Shown: positions 25,860 through 36,400 of the stretch, piece by piece | How the letters are laid out: each line of letters opens with the position of its first letter | How positions within the stretch are numbered: position 1 is the stretch's first letter | Assembly: GCA_945906725.1 (NCBI GenBank) | Contig: CAMDRI010000006.1 | Span: 1 to 64,000, forward strand | Reading direction: 5' to 3' | DNA length: 64,000 bases | DNA from: Candidatus Kuenenia stuttgartensis | GTDB taxonomy: Bacteria > Planctomycetota > Planctomycetia > Planctomycetales > Planctomycetaceae | Notes under the pieces: generated by a model | The model's input: the letters and a program-made list of their open reading frames with translations, nothing else | The model's database searches: none | What the model was told of the DNA's origin: nothing | Translations under genes and position numbers: made by a program

Positions 25860-28037
25860 TTAACGGATGAAGAGCATTTCGCGGTAGGTTGGCAGCGGCC
25901 AGAGGTCGTCAGCGACGATACCCTCGAGTTCATCGGCCACATTGCGGACCTTCAGCATCGCGGGGCACACTTCGTCGCGGTAGTGCTTGGCGTGAGCCAA
26001 AACATCGCCGCTGGTAGAGTGCTCGACCGCGTGCTCCAGTTGCTTGATTGCTCCTTCGAGTTGGCCGGTTAGTTCGGTCACCCGATCCAGCGAGCTGGTG
26101 TCGGGAGTGCGGCCGCAGCCCTTCATCGCGACGGCGGTTTGAGCCAGCTCACCTTGATAACGGTACGCGGCGGGTAGGATCGACGAGCGAGCCATGCCCA
26201 GGCACAAGCGGCCTTCGGAGTTGATGTCTTTGCAATACCGCTCCATGTAAATCTCGTAGCGGCTTTCGGTCTCACGCGGGCTGAGCACTCCGTACTTGTC
26301 GAACAGAGCGATTGCTTCCGGAGCTTTGATCGAACCGAGAGCGTCGACCGTGTTGCGAAGGTTCGGCAGGCCGCGTTTCTCGGCTTCGCTGTGCCACTCT
26401 TCCGAGTAGTTGTTGCCGTTGAAGACCACCGCCTTGTGTTGCTTGTAGATGCTCTGAACGAGCGACTGCACAGCGGCAGGGAGTTTGCTGGAGTCGCCAC
26501 CGGTGGACTTTTCCAATTCGGTCGCGACGAAGTCCAAGCTCTCGGCGATGATCGTGTTGAGCACGACCAACGGGCCGGAGATGGATTGGTTCGATCCGAC
26601 CGCTCGGAACTCAAACTTGTTGCCGGTGAACGCGAACGGACTGGTGCGGTTGCGGTCGCCAGCGTCCTTCGGAAGCGGAGGCAGCGTGTCGACGCCGATC
26701 GTCAGGTAGCCACCCTTCTTCGAGGACTCGGCCTTGCCCCTTTCGATCTGCTCGAAGACATCGGTCAGCATGTCGCCGAGGAAGATCGAGATGATCGCTG
26801 GCGGAGCTTCGTTCGCACCGAGGCGATGATCGTTGCCCGCGTGAGCAATCGAGGCTCGCAGCAGCTTCGAGTGCTTGTGGACCGCGCGAATTACGGCGGC
26901 GCAGAAGACCAGGAACTGCATGTTCTGGTGCGGGTTGTCGCCTGGTTCGAGCAGGTTCGCCGACTCGGTGCCGAGCGACCAGTTGAGATGCTTGCCGCTG
27001 CCGTTGATGCCAGCGAACGGCTTCTCGTGCAGCAAGCAGGCGAGGCCGTACTTCGGGGCGATCTTTTGCAGCATCAGCATGATCTGCTGCTGATGATCGG
27101 TCGCGACGTTCGCGTTCTCGTAGATTGGAGCCAACTCGTACTGCGACGGAGCGACCTCGTTGTGTCGCGTCTTCACCGGGACACCGAGCTTGTACAGCTC
27201 ACGCTCGGTTTCGAGCATGCAGGCGAGGACTCGATCCGGGATCGCACCGAAGTACTGATCTTCGAATTCTTGCCCCTTCGGCGGCTTGGCTCCGAACAGC
27301 GTCCGGCCGCAGATGTTCAAGTCGGGCCGCGAGAAATAGAAGTTGCGGTCGATCAGGAAGTACTCTTGTTCCGGTCCGCCGGTCGCGAAGACGTAATCGG
27401 GATTGCTGTTGCCCAGCGCCTTCAGCACTCGCTGAGCTTGCTTGTTGAGCGCCTGCATCGAACGCAGCACGGGGGTCTTCTTGTCGAGAGCCTCGCCGGT
27501 CCACGAGCAGAACGCGGTCGGGATGCACAGCGTGGTGCCGTTCGGGTTCTCCATAATGTACGCCGGGGAAGTCACGTCCCACGCCGTGTAGCCACGAGCC
27601 TCAAACGTTGCGCGGATGCCGCCGCTGGGGAAGGACGATGCGTCCGGCTCACCTTGAATCAACTGCTTGCCGGTGAACTCGGAGATCGCACTGCCGTCGC
27701 CGGTCGGAGCGAGGAACGAGTCGTGTTTCTCGGCGGTGATGCCAGTCAACGGCTGAAAGACGTGAGCGTAGTGGGTCGCACCCTTCTCCAAGGCCCAGTC
27801 GCGCATCGCGGTGGCGACGGCGTCGGAGATGCTGGGGTCGATCTTCTCGCCGCGCTTGATTGTCCGCTGCAAAGCCTTGAAGGCCGGCTTCGGCAGGCGT
27901 GCCCGCATTTCCTTTTCGTTGAACGTGTTGACGCCGAACAGCGACGGGCTGGGAACTTCGCGGAAGTTCAACGGCGTGGCGTCCGACTTGTAGTTGATCA
28001 CGGCGGCGATGGCAGATGCACGAGCATTGGAAGACAT
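25860..28037 (-). CDS. glnN: Type III glutamine synthetase
   Basis: [90 protein letters not shown]; start at internal ATG 28037. Confidence 0.95.
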   Translation of the reverse strand: MSSNARASAIAAVINYKSDATPLNFREVPSPSLFGVNTFNEKEMRARLPKPAFKALQRTIKRGEKIDPSISDAVATAMRDWALEKGATHYAHVFQPLTGITAEKHDSFLAPTGDGSAISEFTGKQLIQGEPDASSFPSGGIRATFEARGYTAWDVTSPAYIMENPNGTTLCIPTAFCSWTGEALDKKTPVLRSMQALNKQAQRVLKALGNSNPDYVFATGGPEQEYFLIDRNFYFSRPDLNICGRTLFGAKPPKGQEFEDQYFGAIPDRVLACMLETERELYKLGVPVKTRHNEVAPSQYELAPIYENANVATDHQQQIMLMLQKIAPKYGLACLLHEKPFAGINGSGKHLNWSLGTESANLLEPGDNPHQNMQFLVFCAAVIRAVHKHSKLLRASIAHAGNDHRLGANEAPPAIISIFLGDMLTDVFEQIERGKAESSKKGGYLTIGVDTLPPLPKDAGDRNRTSPFAFTGNKFEFRAVGSNQSISGPLVVLNTIIAESLDFVATELEKSTGGDSSKLPAAVQSLVQSIYKQHKAVVFNGNNYSEEWHSEAEKRGLPNLRNTVDALGSIKAPEAIALFDKYGVLSPRETESRYEIYMERYCKDINSEGRLCLGMARSSILPAAYRYQGELAQTAVAMKGCGRTPDTSSLDRVTELTGQLEGAIKQLEHAVEHSTSGDVLAHAKHYRDEVCPAMLKVRNVADELEGIVADDLWPLPTYREMLFIR

Positions 28038-28469
28038 TAAGCGCAACTCCTGGGACAAAAATCTGGCTCGAAAACCAAAATGACATGACGACGTTCCACG
28101 AAAAGAGTGTCCTCGAGCAACACACTCTCCCCGCAATCTCTGCTGCTGGAGCACGACTTGTGCCGGCCCCGCGATGCTCGGTCGCAACCCACTGCGCCGC
28201 ACCGCTATTTCGGAAGTCGGCCGAACTCCTGCTGACGCGGATTGCTCCGAGCCTCAGCAATCTTGCCGCTGACTCAGGCAACCCGCCCGACTTCGCAATC
28301 GTTCTTCGCGGCGGCCGCCAAGCTAGGCGATTACCGCGAACGGGGGCATCCTAATAGTGCTTTCGTCCGCCTTCAACGCAGCGCCGCGACAATGTGCTCC
28401 TGACCTCGCCGAGATTCATTTTCGCGGCCTCGCGGGTACAGTCATCGCCCCCAAATTCAGGATGCCCGC

Positions 28470-29261
28470 ATGAGCCATTTCCGCATTTCCGCTGGTCAAA
28501 TTGACCAATTCGAGGAGGACGGATTTTTCATCGTTCCGAACCTGCTCGACTCCGAAGAAGTCATGCTGCTCAGCCAGATCGCTCGCGCGGATCGCGAACT
28601 GACTTTGAAAAAAGCCACCCGCGCCGACGGCGAAGGGGGGGCGATCGAACTCGTCGTCGAGAACGAACTCCCGGACGATTCGATCTACAGCGCGATCGTC
28701 CGCAGCGAACGAATCGTCAACGCGATGGAAACGCTGTTGCTCGACGAGGTCTACCACTACCACCACAAGATGATCCTGAAGGAGCCGCGCGTCGGCGGCG
28801 CGTGGGCTTGGCATCAGGATTACGGCTACTGGTACAACAACGGCTGTCTGTTTCCACACCTGGCAAGCTGCATGATCGCGCTCGACAAGGCGACGCGTGA
28901 GAACGGCTGCTTGCAAGTCCTCCGCGGCTCGCAGCATCTGGGCCGCATCGACCACGGCAAGACCGGCGATCAGACTGGAGCCGACCTCGAACGAGTCACC
29001 GCCGCGCTGGAACGGTTCGAGTTGGTCCACTGCGAACTCGATCCCGGCTCGGCGATTTTCTTCGACTGCAACTTGCTGCACCGCTCCGACCAAAACAAGA
29101 GTGAACAACCGCGTTGGGCCTTCATCTGCTGCTACAACGCCAAGCACAACGACCCGTACAAAGATTCGCGTCACCCGCGTTACTCGTTGCTAGAACGATG
29201 GGACGACGCGCGTGTCTTGGAAGTCGGGCGACGACAATTGGCGGCGTTGTCGCCAAACTAA
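28470..29261 (+). CDS. Phytanoyl-CoA dioxygenase (PhyH) family protein
   Basis: FEEDGFFIVPNLLD, WAWHQDYGYWYNNGCLFPHLASCMIALDKATRENGCLQVLRGSQHLG, HRSDQNKSEQPRWAF. Confidence 0.92.
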   Translation: MSHFRISAGQIDQFEEDGFFIVPNLLDSEEVMLLSQIARADRELTLKKATRADGEGGAIELVVENELPDDSIYSAIVRSERIVNAMETLLLDEVYHYHHKMILKEPRVGGAWAWHQDYGYWYNNGCLFPHLASCMIALDKATRENGCLQVLRGSQHLGRIDHGKTGDQTGADLERVTAALERFELVHCELDPGSAIFFDCNLLHRSDQNKSEQPRWAFICCYNAKHNDPYKDSRHPRYSLLERWDDARVLEVGRRQLAALSPN

Positions 29262-29347
29262 CCCGAAGCGTCAGCGAGGGCGGACGCTTCACCGATTCCC
29301 GGAATCCAAGTCATTTGAAGCGCCGGCCCTCGCTGACGCTTCGGGTT
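29260..29347. repeat. 21-bp perfect inverted repeat AACCCGAAGCGTCAGCGAGGG
   Basis: Arms 29260-29280 and 29327-29347; single-arm copy at ~46755-46775. Confidence 0.92.
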
Positions 29348-29375
29348 GGTTTGCGTACTCGAAAGGGCCGTTCTC

Positions 29376-30542
29376 ATGTCTCCTCAGCTTTTGCGATTCC
29401 TGTTGGGCGTGCTGCTGTTGAGCGTCACAGTCCCCGCGTCACCGGCCGCTGATCTTGTTGCTAGCGACAAGGGGAAACTCAGCGACGACAAGATGACTCG
29501 CTGGTTTAATCTGCGAGTCCTCAACGTCGAAGGTCAGGCGTGGAAGGAAACGAAGTCTCCGTTCGATCGCTTCCCGGCCAAGGCGGAGAAAACCGTCCGC
29601 GCGGGTGTGTGGGGTCTGAGCCAGCATTCTGCCGGTCTGTGTGCTCGCTTCGAGACGAATGCCCCGTCGCTCAAAGCCAAGTGGGTGTTGACCTCGGCGA
29701 AGCTGGAGATGCCGCACATGCCAGCTACAGGAGTCAGCGGCCTCGATTTGTACGTCCGCTCGGAGGACGGTTTTTGGCGCTGGCTGGCGAACGGGCGGCC
29801 GTCTGCTCAGTCGAACGACGCGACGTTGGTCTCAAATCTTCCGCCGCTGCGAAAGCCGACGGAGACGCGAGAGTTTTTGCTGTACTTGCCGCTCTACAAC
29901 GGAGTCAGTGCGGTCGAGATCGGCTTGCCCGCTGACGCGAAGCTGTCAAAGGCAGAACCTTACAAAAACGAAGACGGCTCGCTGCGTAAGCCAATCGTGT
30001 TCTACGGCACGTCGATCACACAGGGAGGCTGTGCGTCTCGGCCGGGGATGGTTCACACGGCGATTCTTCAGCGGCGACTGGATCATCCGGTCGTGAATCT
30101 CGGCTTCAGCGGAAACGGCAAGATGGAAATGGAAGTCGTCGAACTGATGGCCGAGATCGACGCTTCCTGCTACGTCATCGACTGTCTGCCGAACCTTGAA
30201 CCCAAAGAGGTCGCCGAACGGACCGAACCGCTGGTCCGCAAGCTTCGAGAAGTGCGGCCGAAGACACCGATCCTGCTCGTCGAGGACCGCAGCTACAGCG
30301 ACTCATTCCTGGTGACGTCGAAGCGCGAGCGAAACGAATACAACCGGCACGCACTGCACTCGGCACATGCTCGGCTGAGAGGTGATGGGGTTGAGGGCCT
30401 GTTTTATCTCGACGGCGATTTCCTGCTGGGTGCGGACAACGAGGGGACCGTCGATAGTTCGCATCCAACCGACCTCGGCTTCTTCCGCCAAGCGGATGCG
30501 TTCGAGCAAATCCTGCGGCCGATTTTATTCGGTGACAAATGA
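29376..30542 (+). CDS. Secreted SGNH/GDSL-type hydrolase
   Basis: Signal peptide; KPIVFYGTSITQGGCASRPGMVHTAILQRRLDHPVVNLGFSGNGKM, DGDFLLGADNEGTVDSSHPTDLGF. Confidence 0.88.
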   Translation: MSPQLLRFLLGVLLLSVTVPASPAADLVASDKGKLSDDKMTRWFNLRVLNVEGQAWKETKSPFDRFPAKAEKTVRAGVWGLSQHSAGLCARFETNAPSLKAKWVLTSAKLEMPHMPATGVSGLDLYVRSEDGFWRWLANGRPSAQSNDATLVSNLPPLRKPTETREFLLYLPLYNGVSAVEIGLPADAKLSKAEPYKNEDGSLRKPIVFYGTSITQGGCASRPGMVHTAILQRRLDHPVVNLGFSGNGKMEMEVVELMAEIDASCYVIDCLPNLEPKEVAERTEPLVRKLREVRPKTPILLVEDRSYSDSFLVTSKRERNEYNRHALHSAHARLRGDGVEGLFYLDGDFLLGADNEGTVDSSHPTDLGFFRQADAFEQILRPILFGDK

Positions 30543-30719
30543 CCAATGAGCAATTACGAATATCTCACGTTCGTGTTTTGCGATTCGAATTTTGTCATTC
30601 GTCATTCGTAATTCACGTCGCCGCACCGCCTTGACGGTCGAAAGAGGGCACTCGTATCATCGCCCGCCTTTGACCAAAATCCGCCGCAAGAAACCGGAAA
30701 ATCTCGCTGAAAGACCGAT

Positions 30720-31634
30720 ATGAAACCTGAGCCGATGCAACATTCCAACGCCTTGCCGAACTCCCAGTCGCCACTGGTGAAATGGTTCGACCAGTACGGC
30801 AACGGGACGACCATCGTCGCCTGCGTAGCGATGATTGGCGGAGCGATTTGGTACTCGTACACGAAGACGTCGTCCTCTCGCAGCGAGGCCGCTTGGGCGC
30901 AGTACAGCCAGGCACGCTCGGCCGAGGACTTCGGCAACATCGCTGACGTCTACTCGAACACCGAAGTCGGCACCTGGGCACGCTTGGGCGAGGGAGAACG
31001 CCTGGCCGATTCCGGCATCGCGCTGATGTTCACCGATCGCGAGGCGGCGTTGGGAGAACTCAAGAAAGCGGATGAGGCCTTCCGCAAGGTGCTTGACAAT
31101 AAGTCCGCATCCGACGTCGCTCGCGAGCGTGCCGCGTGGGGCTTGGCGAAATTGACGGAAGCTCAATCCGACAGCGACACGATCAAGGCCATCGAAGGCT
31201 ACACCGCGCTGCTCAGCCAATTCCCGAAGTCGATCTACAAAGCGGCTGCCGAAGAACGGATCGAATCGCTGAAGTCGCCGGATGCCAAAGAGTTCTACGC
31301 CTGGTTCCACAAGCAACATCCGAAGCCACCCGATCCCAAGAAGCCGAAGGACGGACTGCCGGACGGACATCCATTGCTCGACTCATTGTTGGATGACAAG
31401 CCAGAAGGAGAAAAGTCCGAGAGCAAAAAATCGGAAGCCAAGGACGACGAAAAGCCGGACGAATCGAAGCCAGATGCCAAGAAGGATGCGAAGGATTCTG
31501 AGACCGAGAAAGCTCCCGACGACAAGTCGAAGAAAGACGAGAAGCCGGCCGAGGAACCGAAATCGGACAAGCCCAAAACGGATGACCCGAAATCGGAGAG
31601 CAAGGACAAGGATGCCCCGGCGGAATCCAAATGA
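30720..31634 (+). CDS. Single-TM TPR-like (YfgM-like) protein with long charged C-terminal tail
   Basis: TM TTIVACVAMIGGAIWYSY; TPR-like region; low-complexity K/E/D/S/P tail from about 31380. Confidence 0.78.
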   Translation: MKPEPMQHSNALPNSQSPLVKWFDQYGNGTTIVACVAMIGGAIWYSYTKTSSSRSEAAWAQYSQARSAEDFGNIADVYSNTEVGTWARLGEGERLADSGIALMFTDREAALGELKKADEAFRKVLDNKSASDVARERAAWGLAKLTEAQSDSDTIKAIEGYTALLSQFPKSIYKAAAEERIESLKSPDAKEFYAWFHKQHPKPPDPKKPKDGLPDGHPLLDSLLDDKPEGEKSESKKSEAKDDEKPDESKPDAKKDAKDSETEKAPDDKSKKDEKPAEEPKSDKPKTDDPKSESKDKDAPAESK

Positions 31635-32803
31635 ACGGTTCTAAAGTGTCCGTGCCGGACGGGGGGGTTGAAAACCTGCCCATTGAGTTGCTCGACAGCG
31701 AGGAAGAATCGGATGCTGGCTCCGCTGACAGTGAATCTTCGGTAGTCACGCTTTCTTCCGAGCCAGTCCGCGTTGTTGTCGAAGCTCGCGCGCACGGCTG
31801 GCGAGTCGATCACTATCTCTCGCGGCTGTTTCCGAACTACAGCCGAGCGTTGTTTCAACGGGCGCTCGAGCAAAAGTCGGTCGTGTTGAACGGTCTCGCC
31901 GTCAAAGCCGCTCGCCGATTGCGAGTCAACGACGTGCTTGACGTGCGGCTGCCCGAACTGCCTGACAGCAGCTTGCCGCCGGAAGACATCCCGATCGACG
32001 TGCTGTTCGAGGACGAGCATCTCGTGGTGCTCAACAAGCCGGCGAACATGATCACGCATCCGGGCAAGGGACACTATCGCGGCACGCTGGCGGGAGCGTT
32101 GCAGTTTCATTTCAACCAACTCAGCAACGTCGCAGGGCAGCTTCGGCCGGGAATCGTGCATCGGCTCGACAAGGACACTAGCGGCGTCATCGTCATTGCT
32201 AAGAACAACCAGGTCCACTGCAAGCTGAGCGAACAGTTCGAGGCTCGCACGACCGTCAAAGAATACCGAGCCATCGTCTGGGGTGAGGTCGCTCAGGACA
32301 GCGGCGTCATCGACACACATCTCCGCATCAACCCAAAAGTCCGCGAAAAAATGCAGGTCTGCGAGGCGGGGGGGAATGCTCGTCAAGCCGTCACGCACTT
32401 CGAGGTCGCCGAACGCTTTCGCGGTTTCACGTTCATGCACCTCAAACCGAAGACCGGTCGTACGCACCAACTCCGTCTGCACATGTCGCATCTCGGCCAC
32501 TCGATCGTCGCCGACGAACTCTACGGTGGCGGCAAATGCCTGCGGGTTGCCGATGTGGATGGCAGTGTCGTTCAAGCCGAACGGGAAACGCTGCTTTCTC
32601 GCAAAGCCGAATCGGCTGCCAAGAAGTCCGGCTTCGACTCGGTGGTCGACACGTTCGACGACGTCCTGATCCGCCGCCAAGCTCTGCACGCCTTTCGATT
32701 GAGCTTTCGGCATCCGGAGAGTGGAATACCGATGACGTTCGAGGCTCCGTGGCCACAGGACTTCGAGGCCACTCTTTCCACGCTGCGTCAGCAGCAGAAA
32801 TAG
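31631..32803 (+). CDS. rluD: RluA/RluD-family 23S rRNA pseudouridine synthase
   Basis: S4 domain RVDHYLSRLFPNYSRA; GIVHRLDKDTSGVIVIAKNN; KPKTGRTHQLRLHMSHLGH; 4-nt ATGA overlap with upstream gene. Confidence 0.93.
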   Translation: MNGSKVSVPDGGVENLPIELLDSEEESDAGSADSESSVVTLSSEPVRVVVEARAHGWRVDHYLSRLFPNYSRALFQRALEQKSVVLNGLAVKAARRLRVNDVLDVRLPELPDSSLPPEDIPIDVLFEDEHLVVLNKPANMITHPGKGHYRGTLAGALQFHFNQLSNVAGQLRPGIVHRLDKDTSGVIVIAKNNQVHCKLSEQFEARTTVKEYRAIVWGEVAQDSGVIDTHLRINPKVREKMQVCEAGGNARQAVTHFEVAERFRGFTFMHLKPKTGRTHQLRLHMSHLGHSIVADELYGGGKCLRVADVDGSVVQAERETLLSRKAESAAKKSGFDSVVDTFDDVLIRRQALHAFRLSFRHPESGIPMTFEAPWPQDFEATLSTLRQQQK

Positions 32804-32827
32804 GTCGGGCAAGAGTGCCCAACCTAC
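32801..32827. repeat. GTAGGTTGGGCACTCTTGCCCGACC family palindrome
   Basis: taggtcgggcaagagtgcccaacctac; inverted relative at ~48573-48598 (gtaggttgggcactcctgcccgaccc). Confidence 0.8.
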
Positions 32828-32851
32828 GATACAGACCAAGGATCAACACCC

Positions 32852-33730
32852 ATGAAACTTGCCAAGGTTCGTCTCGCCGACGGTTCCGTCCGCGTGGCCA
32901 GTGTCGAAGATCACTCCGTGCGACTACTCGATCTGTCGCGGTCGGCGACGATTCATTGCCTCGCCGACATCCTCAATGAAGTAGACCCTCCCGCGCTCGC
33001 TAGATTGCTGATCGACGAAACGAGCGACCCTCTGCCGGCTGGTGCCGTGCGATTTCTCGCACCAATCGACTCGCAGGAAGTCTGGGCCGCCGGAGTCACC
33101 TACAAGCGCAGCCAAGTCGCGCGGATGGAAGAGTCCGAGTCAGGCGCATCGCACTACGACAAGGTCTACACCGCGCCGCGTCCGGAACTGTTTTTCAAAG
33201 GGAACGCCCGCCGTACCTCCGGTCCAGGTGAACCGGTGCGCGTCCGAGCCGACAGCCACTGGACTGTGCCGGAGCCGGAATTCACGCTCGTGGTTTCCCC
33301 GAAGGGCAAACTGGTCGGCTACACAATTGGCAATGACATGTCGGCCCGCGACATCGAGGGGGAAAACCCGCTCTATTTGCCGCAGGCAAAGGTTTACAAC
33401 CAGTGCTGTGCTCTCGGTCCGTGCGTTCTGTTGGCCGATTCCGCCGCAGGTGGACTGGATCGTGACTCAACCAAGGTCATCCTCACGATCCATCGCGCGG
33501 GCCGCGAAGCGTTCCGAGGCGAAACCCATCTGGGAATGATCGTGCGTGGCTGGGATGAATTGATCGGCTGGTTGATACGTGAAAATGACATCCCCGACGG
33601 GGCATTCTTGCTGACGGGAACCGGCGTTGTCCCGCCCGATGAATTCACGCTCGAAGAGGGAGACAGCGTGTCGATCGAGATCACCGGCATCGGAATGTTG
33701 ACGAACCCGGTCGTCAAAGCGAAAGCGTAG
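32852..33730 (+). CDS. Fumarylacetoacetate hydrolase family protein
   Basis: VWAAGVTYKRSQVAR, WTVPEPEFTLVVSPKGKLVGYTIGNDMSARDIEGENPLYLPQAKVYNQCCALGP. Confidence 0.92.
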   Translation: MKLAKVRLADGSVRVASVEDHSVRLLDLSRSATIHCLADILNEVDPPALARLLIDETSDPLPAGAVRFLAPIDSQEVWAAGVTYKRSQVARMEESESGASHYDKVYTAPRPELFFKGNARRTSGPGEPVRVRADSHWTVPEPEFTLVVSPKGKLVGYTIGNDMSARDIEGENPLYLPQAKVYNQCCALGPCVLLADSAAGGLDRDSTKVILTIHRAGREAFRGETHLGMIVRGWDELIGWLIRENDIPDGAFLLTGTGVVPPDEFTLEEGDSVSIEITGIGMLTNPVVKAKA

Positions 33731-34097
33731 GGCACGCCAAAACCACAAACAACATCAGCCCGGCTGATGCTTGTTCCAATCTCTTCCAACCTGTCTTCGT
33801 CGCTAACAACCCACCGAGTTCTCCCCGCCGTGAAGAGCCTGTGATCCTCGGCTGCCCACCGTGAACGAGTCACGAGCTAACAGTCGCAACAACCTGAGTT
33901 TGTCATCCGTGTTGACATAACCCGGCAGTTGTTCGCGAACGACTCCCACTCGATTGCGGCATCCGGTCCGGCAGCTCGTTTGGGGGTCGGAAGTGGCAGT
34001 AGGGTATCGGTCGCGAGTGGAATTGCAACGAACATCTCGTGTCGTTTTTTCGACCGCGATTTTGAACTTGCAATTCAAAGTGCCCGCGCTTAACGGG

Positions 34098-34691
34098 CTA
34101 CTTCGTCAGCGTCCCTTTCGAGGACGGCACACCCGCTTGACGCGGATCAATGACGATCGCTTGTCGCAGCGCGCGAGCGGTGCCCTTGAAGCACGCTTCG
34201 CTGATGTGATGGCTGTTCTGCCCGTGATGCAGCACGAGATGCAAATTCATCAGAGCATTGGCTGCGACCGCTTCCCAGAAGACCGGGACCAGTTGGCAAT
34301 CAAACTCGCCAATCTTCTCCGTCGGAAAATCGACGCGGAACACGAACGCCATGCGCCCGCTCAAATCGACAGCCGAGGTGACCAGCGTCTCTTCCATCGG
34401 CAGCGCGATGCTGCCGTAACGCACGATCCCCTTCTTGTCTCCGAGCGCTTCGGCCAACGCTTTGCCGAGACAAATGCCAGCGTCTTCGACGGTGTGATGA
34501 TGATCGACGTGCAGATCGCCCGTCGCTTTGACCGTCAGGTCCATCAGCGAGTGCTTCGCGAGCAGCGTCAGCATGTGATCGAAGAAACCAACTCCGGTGT
34601 CGATCTGCGCTTGGCCGGAGCCGTCGAGATCGAGCGACAAGTCGATGGTCGTTTCGGCGGTCTGTCGGTGGATTGTGGCGGTGCGTGGCAT
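34098..34691 (-). CDS. hisB: Imidazoleglycerol-phosphate dehydratase
   Basis: [80 protein letters not shown]. Confidence 0.97.
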   Translation of the reverse strand: MPRTATIHRQTAETTIDLSLDLDGSGQAQIDTGVGFFDHMLTLLAKHSLMDLTVKATGDLHVDHHHTVEDAGICLGKALAEALGDKKGIVRYGSIALPMEETLVTSAVDLSGRMAFVFRVDFPTEKIGEFDCQLVPVFWEAVAANALMNLHLVLHHGQNSHHISEACFKGTARALRQAIVIDPRQAGVPSSKGTLTK

Positions 34692-34695
34692 GAGC

Positions 34696-34732
34696 AGATT
34701 TCAAATTTGAGATTTGAGATTTGAGATCTCGG
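34696..34732. repeat. Heptad word repeat (AAATCTC)n, intergenic copy
   Basis: agatttcaaatttgagatttgagatttgagatctcgg; related to 1787-1857 and 40976-41010. Confidence 0.85.
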
Positions 34733-34733
34733 A

Positions 34734-36152
34734 TCAGGCGGCACCGTCTTTATCGGCGGGTTTCGCAGGTTCGGAGCGGGCTTTCGAGGGAGCGGCTGGA
34801 GTCGTCGGTTTTGACGAATTGCTCGGTGAAACTGGCGACTTGCTGGCCTGCGACTGATCGACGACGACAAACAAGACTTGCATGGGGCGTTGATCGGTCA
34901 GAGCCTGCACCGCGTTCTTGTCGTCCGCCGATTTTGAGCGGGGCAAACTTCGGGACATGCTGCGATTGCGTGACTGTTGGCTCACTTGATTCTGGACCAA
35001 CGCGTCGCGTGAAACTTCAAATGCAAACTGCCTTGCCGGCCGATCTTTCGAGTCTTGCGATTCTTTGGCACGCGACGGTTCGGACTTTGCCGCGAGCTTC
35101 GGAGCCGCAATCTCCTTTGCGAGTTTCTTCCCGACGGCGGACGGCGCGGGGACTGCGAATCGGCGAGCCACCAACTGCGAATCGCGTCCGCTTCCGACCT
35201 GGTTCAACTGAGCCAGTTCGATGGGCTGATCGACTTTCAAACTTTGCAGGAAGTTCTCGTCGCGGAGTCGTTGCAACGTCGCGGTGAGTTGCTCGGCATC
35301 CGATTCAATAAAGACCGCATGCAGTTGGCCAGAGGGAGCATTCGGCGTCTTGGCGAGGTCAGATTTCTTGTCGGCAACCGCACGAGTGGCCTCTTTGTTG
35401 CCGAGCAACAACTGCAACCCGGCCTGTCCTTCTTGAAGATCGACGATGGTTAGCCAGACGACGGCGACTTCGGTTCCTTCAGTTCGCATCGCGCGGACAA
35501 CGTCACCAATTCCCGCGCCACGCAACGCGTCGTGATCGAAGAAGAGAACATCCGACTCACGCGAGGCGATGCCAGATAGCGAACTCGCGCCACTGAGCGG
35601 CGCGGTGGCTGAAATCGAATTAGTGCCAGCCGCTCCGCTGTTTCGCAATTCGGCGGCCGGTGCGGTTGCTGTTGGTAACGGAGCGGCTCCACCACCGAAG
35701 GAGGCATCGCTTGATGACTCCACAGCAGCGAACTGCTTTGAATAGGCGAGATCCTCGTTACGGACCTGGGCAATCTTCGTGGTGCTTCGGTCGTCCATCG
35801 CTCGGACCAGCAGCAGCAAGCCAGCTGCAGACGTCAGCACTGCGACCGCGCCGATCCAGCGACGAGACGAACCGGCACCGCTCGCCACCACTCGCATCCG
35901 CGAACTGGCGTCGTCTCGCTGGGAGGGAATCAGCATCTCACGCTCGATCGACTGCAATACCTGCTGTGGAAACTCCGATGGCAGACGCTCTCGCGGCAGT
36001 TCTTGCAAGAGGGCGGAAACTTGTCGGATCTCCAACAGCTCGCGGCGAGCCTCGGCGGAGGTCGCCAGCCGCTGCTCTACGACAGCACGTTCGGCGGAAT
36101 TCACTGCGCCATCGTGGAAGGGAGACAGAAGGTCGTCGGCAGGGAGGGACAT
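34734..36152 (-). CDS. Putative anti-sigma factor-like membrane protein
   Basis: N-terminal LLSPFHDGAVNSAERAVVEQRLATSAEARRELLEIRQVSALLQELPRERLP, central TM (WIGAVAVLTSAAGLLLLVRAM), long periplasmic region. Confidence 0.7.
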   Translation of the reverse strand: MSLPADDLLSPFHDGAVNSAERAVVEQRLATSAEARRELLEIRQVSALLQELPRERLPSEFPQQVLQSIEREMLIPSQRDDASSRMRVVASGAGSSRRWIGAVAVLTSAAGLLLLVRAMDDRSTTKIAQVRNEDLAYSKQFAAVESSSDASFGGGAAPLPTATAPAAELRNSGAAGTNSISATAPLSGASSLSGIASRESDVLFFDHDALRGAGIGDVVRAMRTEGTEVAVVWLTIVDLQEGQAGLQLLLGNKEATRAVADKKSDLAKTPNAPSGQLHAVFIESDAEQLTATLQRLRDENFLQSLKVDQPIELAQLNQVGSGRDSQLVARRFAVPAPSAVGKKLAKEIAAPKLAAKSEPSRAKESQDSKDRPARQFAFEVSRDALVQNQVSQQSRNRSMSRSLPRSKSADDKNAVQALTDQRPMQVLFVVVDQSQASKSPVSPSNSSKPTTPAAPSKARSEPAKPADKDGAA

Positions 36153-36400
36153 CGCAGTCGTCTACTTCGGAAGGTCAAAACGGAAGCTTGAGTGGCAAGC
36201 CAGGATCGGTCATTTCCGGCAGGGCTGCTCAGACAAACGTCCGGGTCGGAAAGTTCCCTCGGGCACGAGCGTTGCGAAAAAACGCCGCCATTTCAATGCC
36301 GAAGTCCCCAAACATCAGCGGCAAAGACTCCAGAAGAGGTAATTTCCGCCTGTTCGCTACAAGCCCCACGGAAAAAAGCTCCCGACCCCTTCACGATGCT

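Noticed and set aside
26391-28040. 549-aa plus-strand ORF opposite glnN
   Set aside because: Shadow of glutamine synthetase III, which is unmistakable on the minus strand.
31295-32839. 514-aa minus-strand ORF across the YfgM-like and rluD genes
   Set aside because: Antisense to two well-supported genes; Ser-rich end is the complement of the low-complexity tail.
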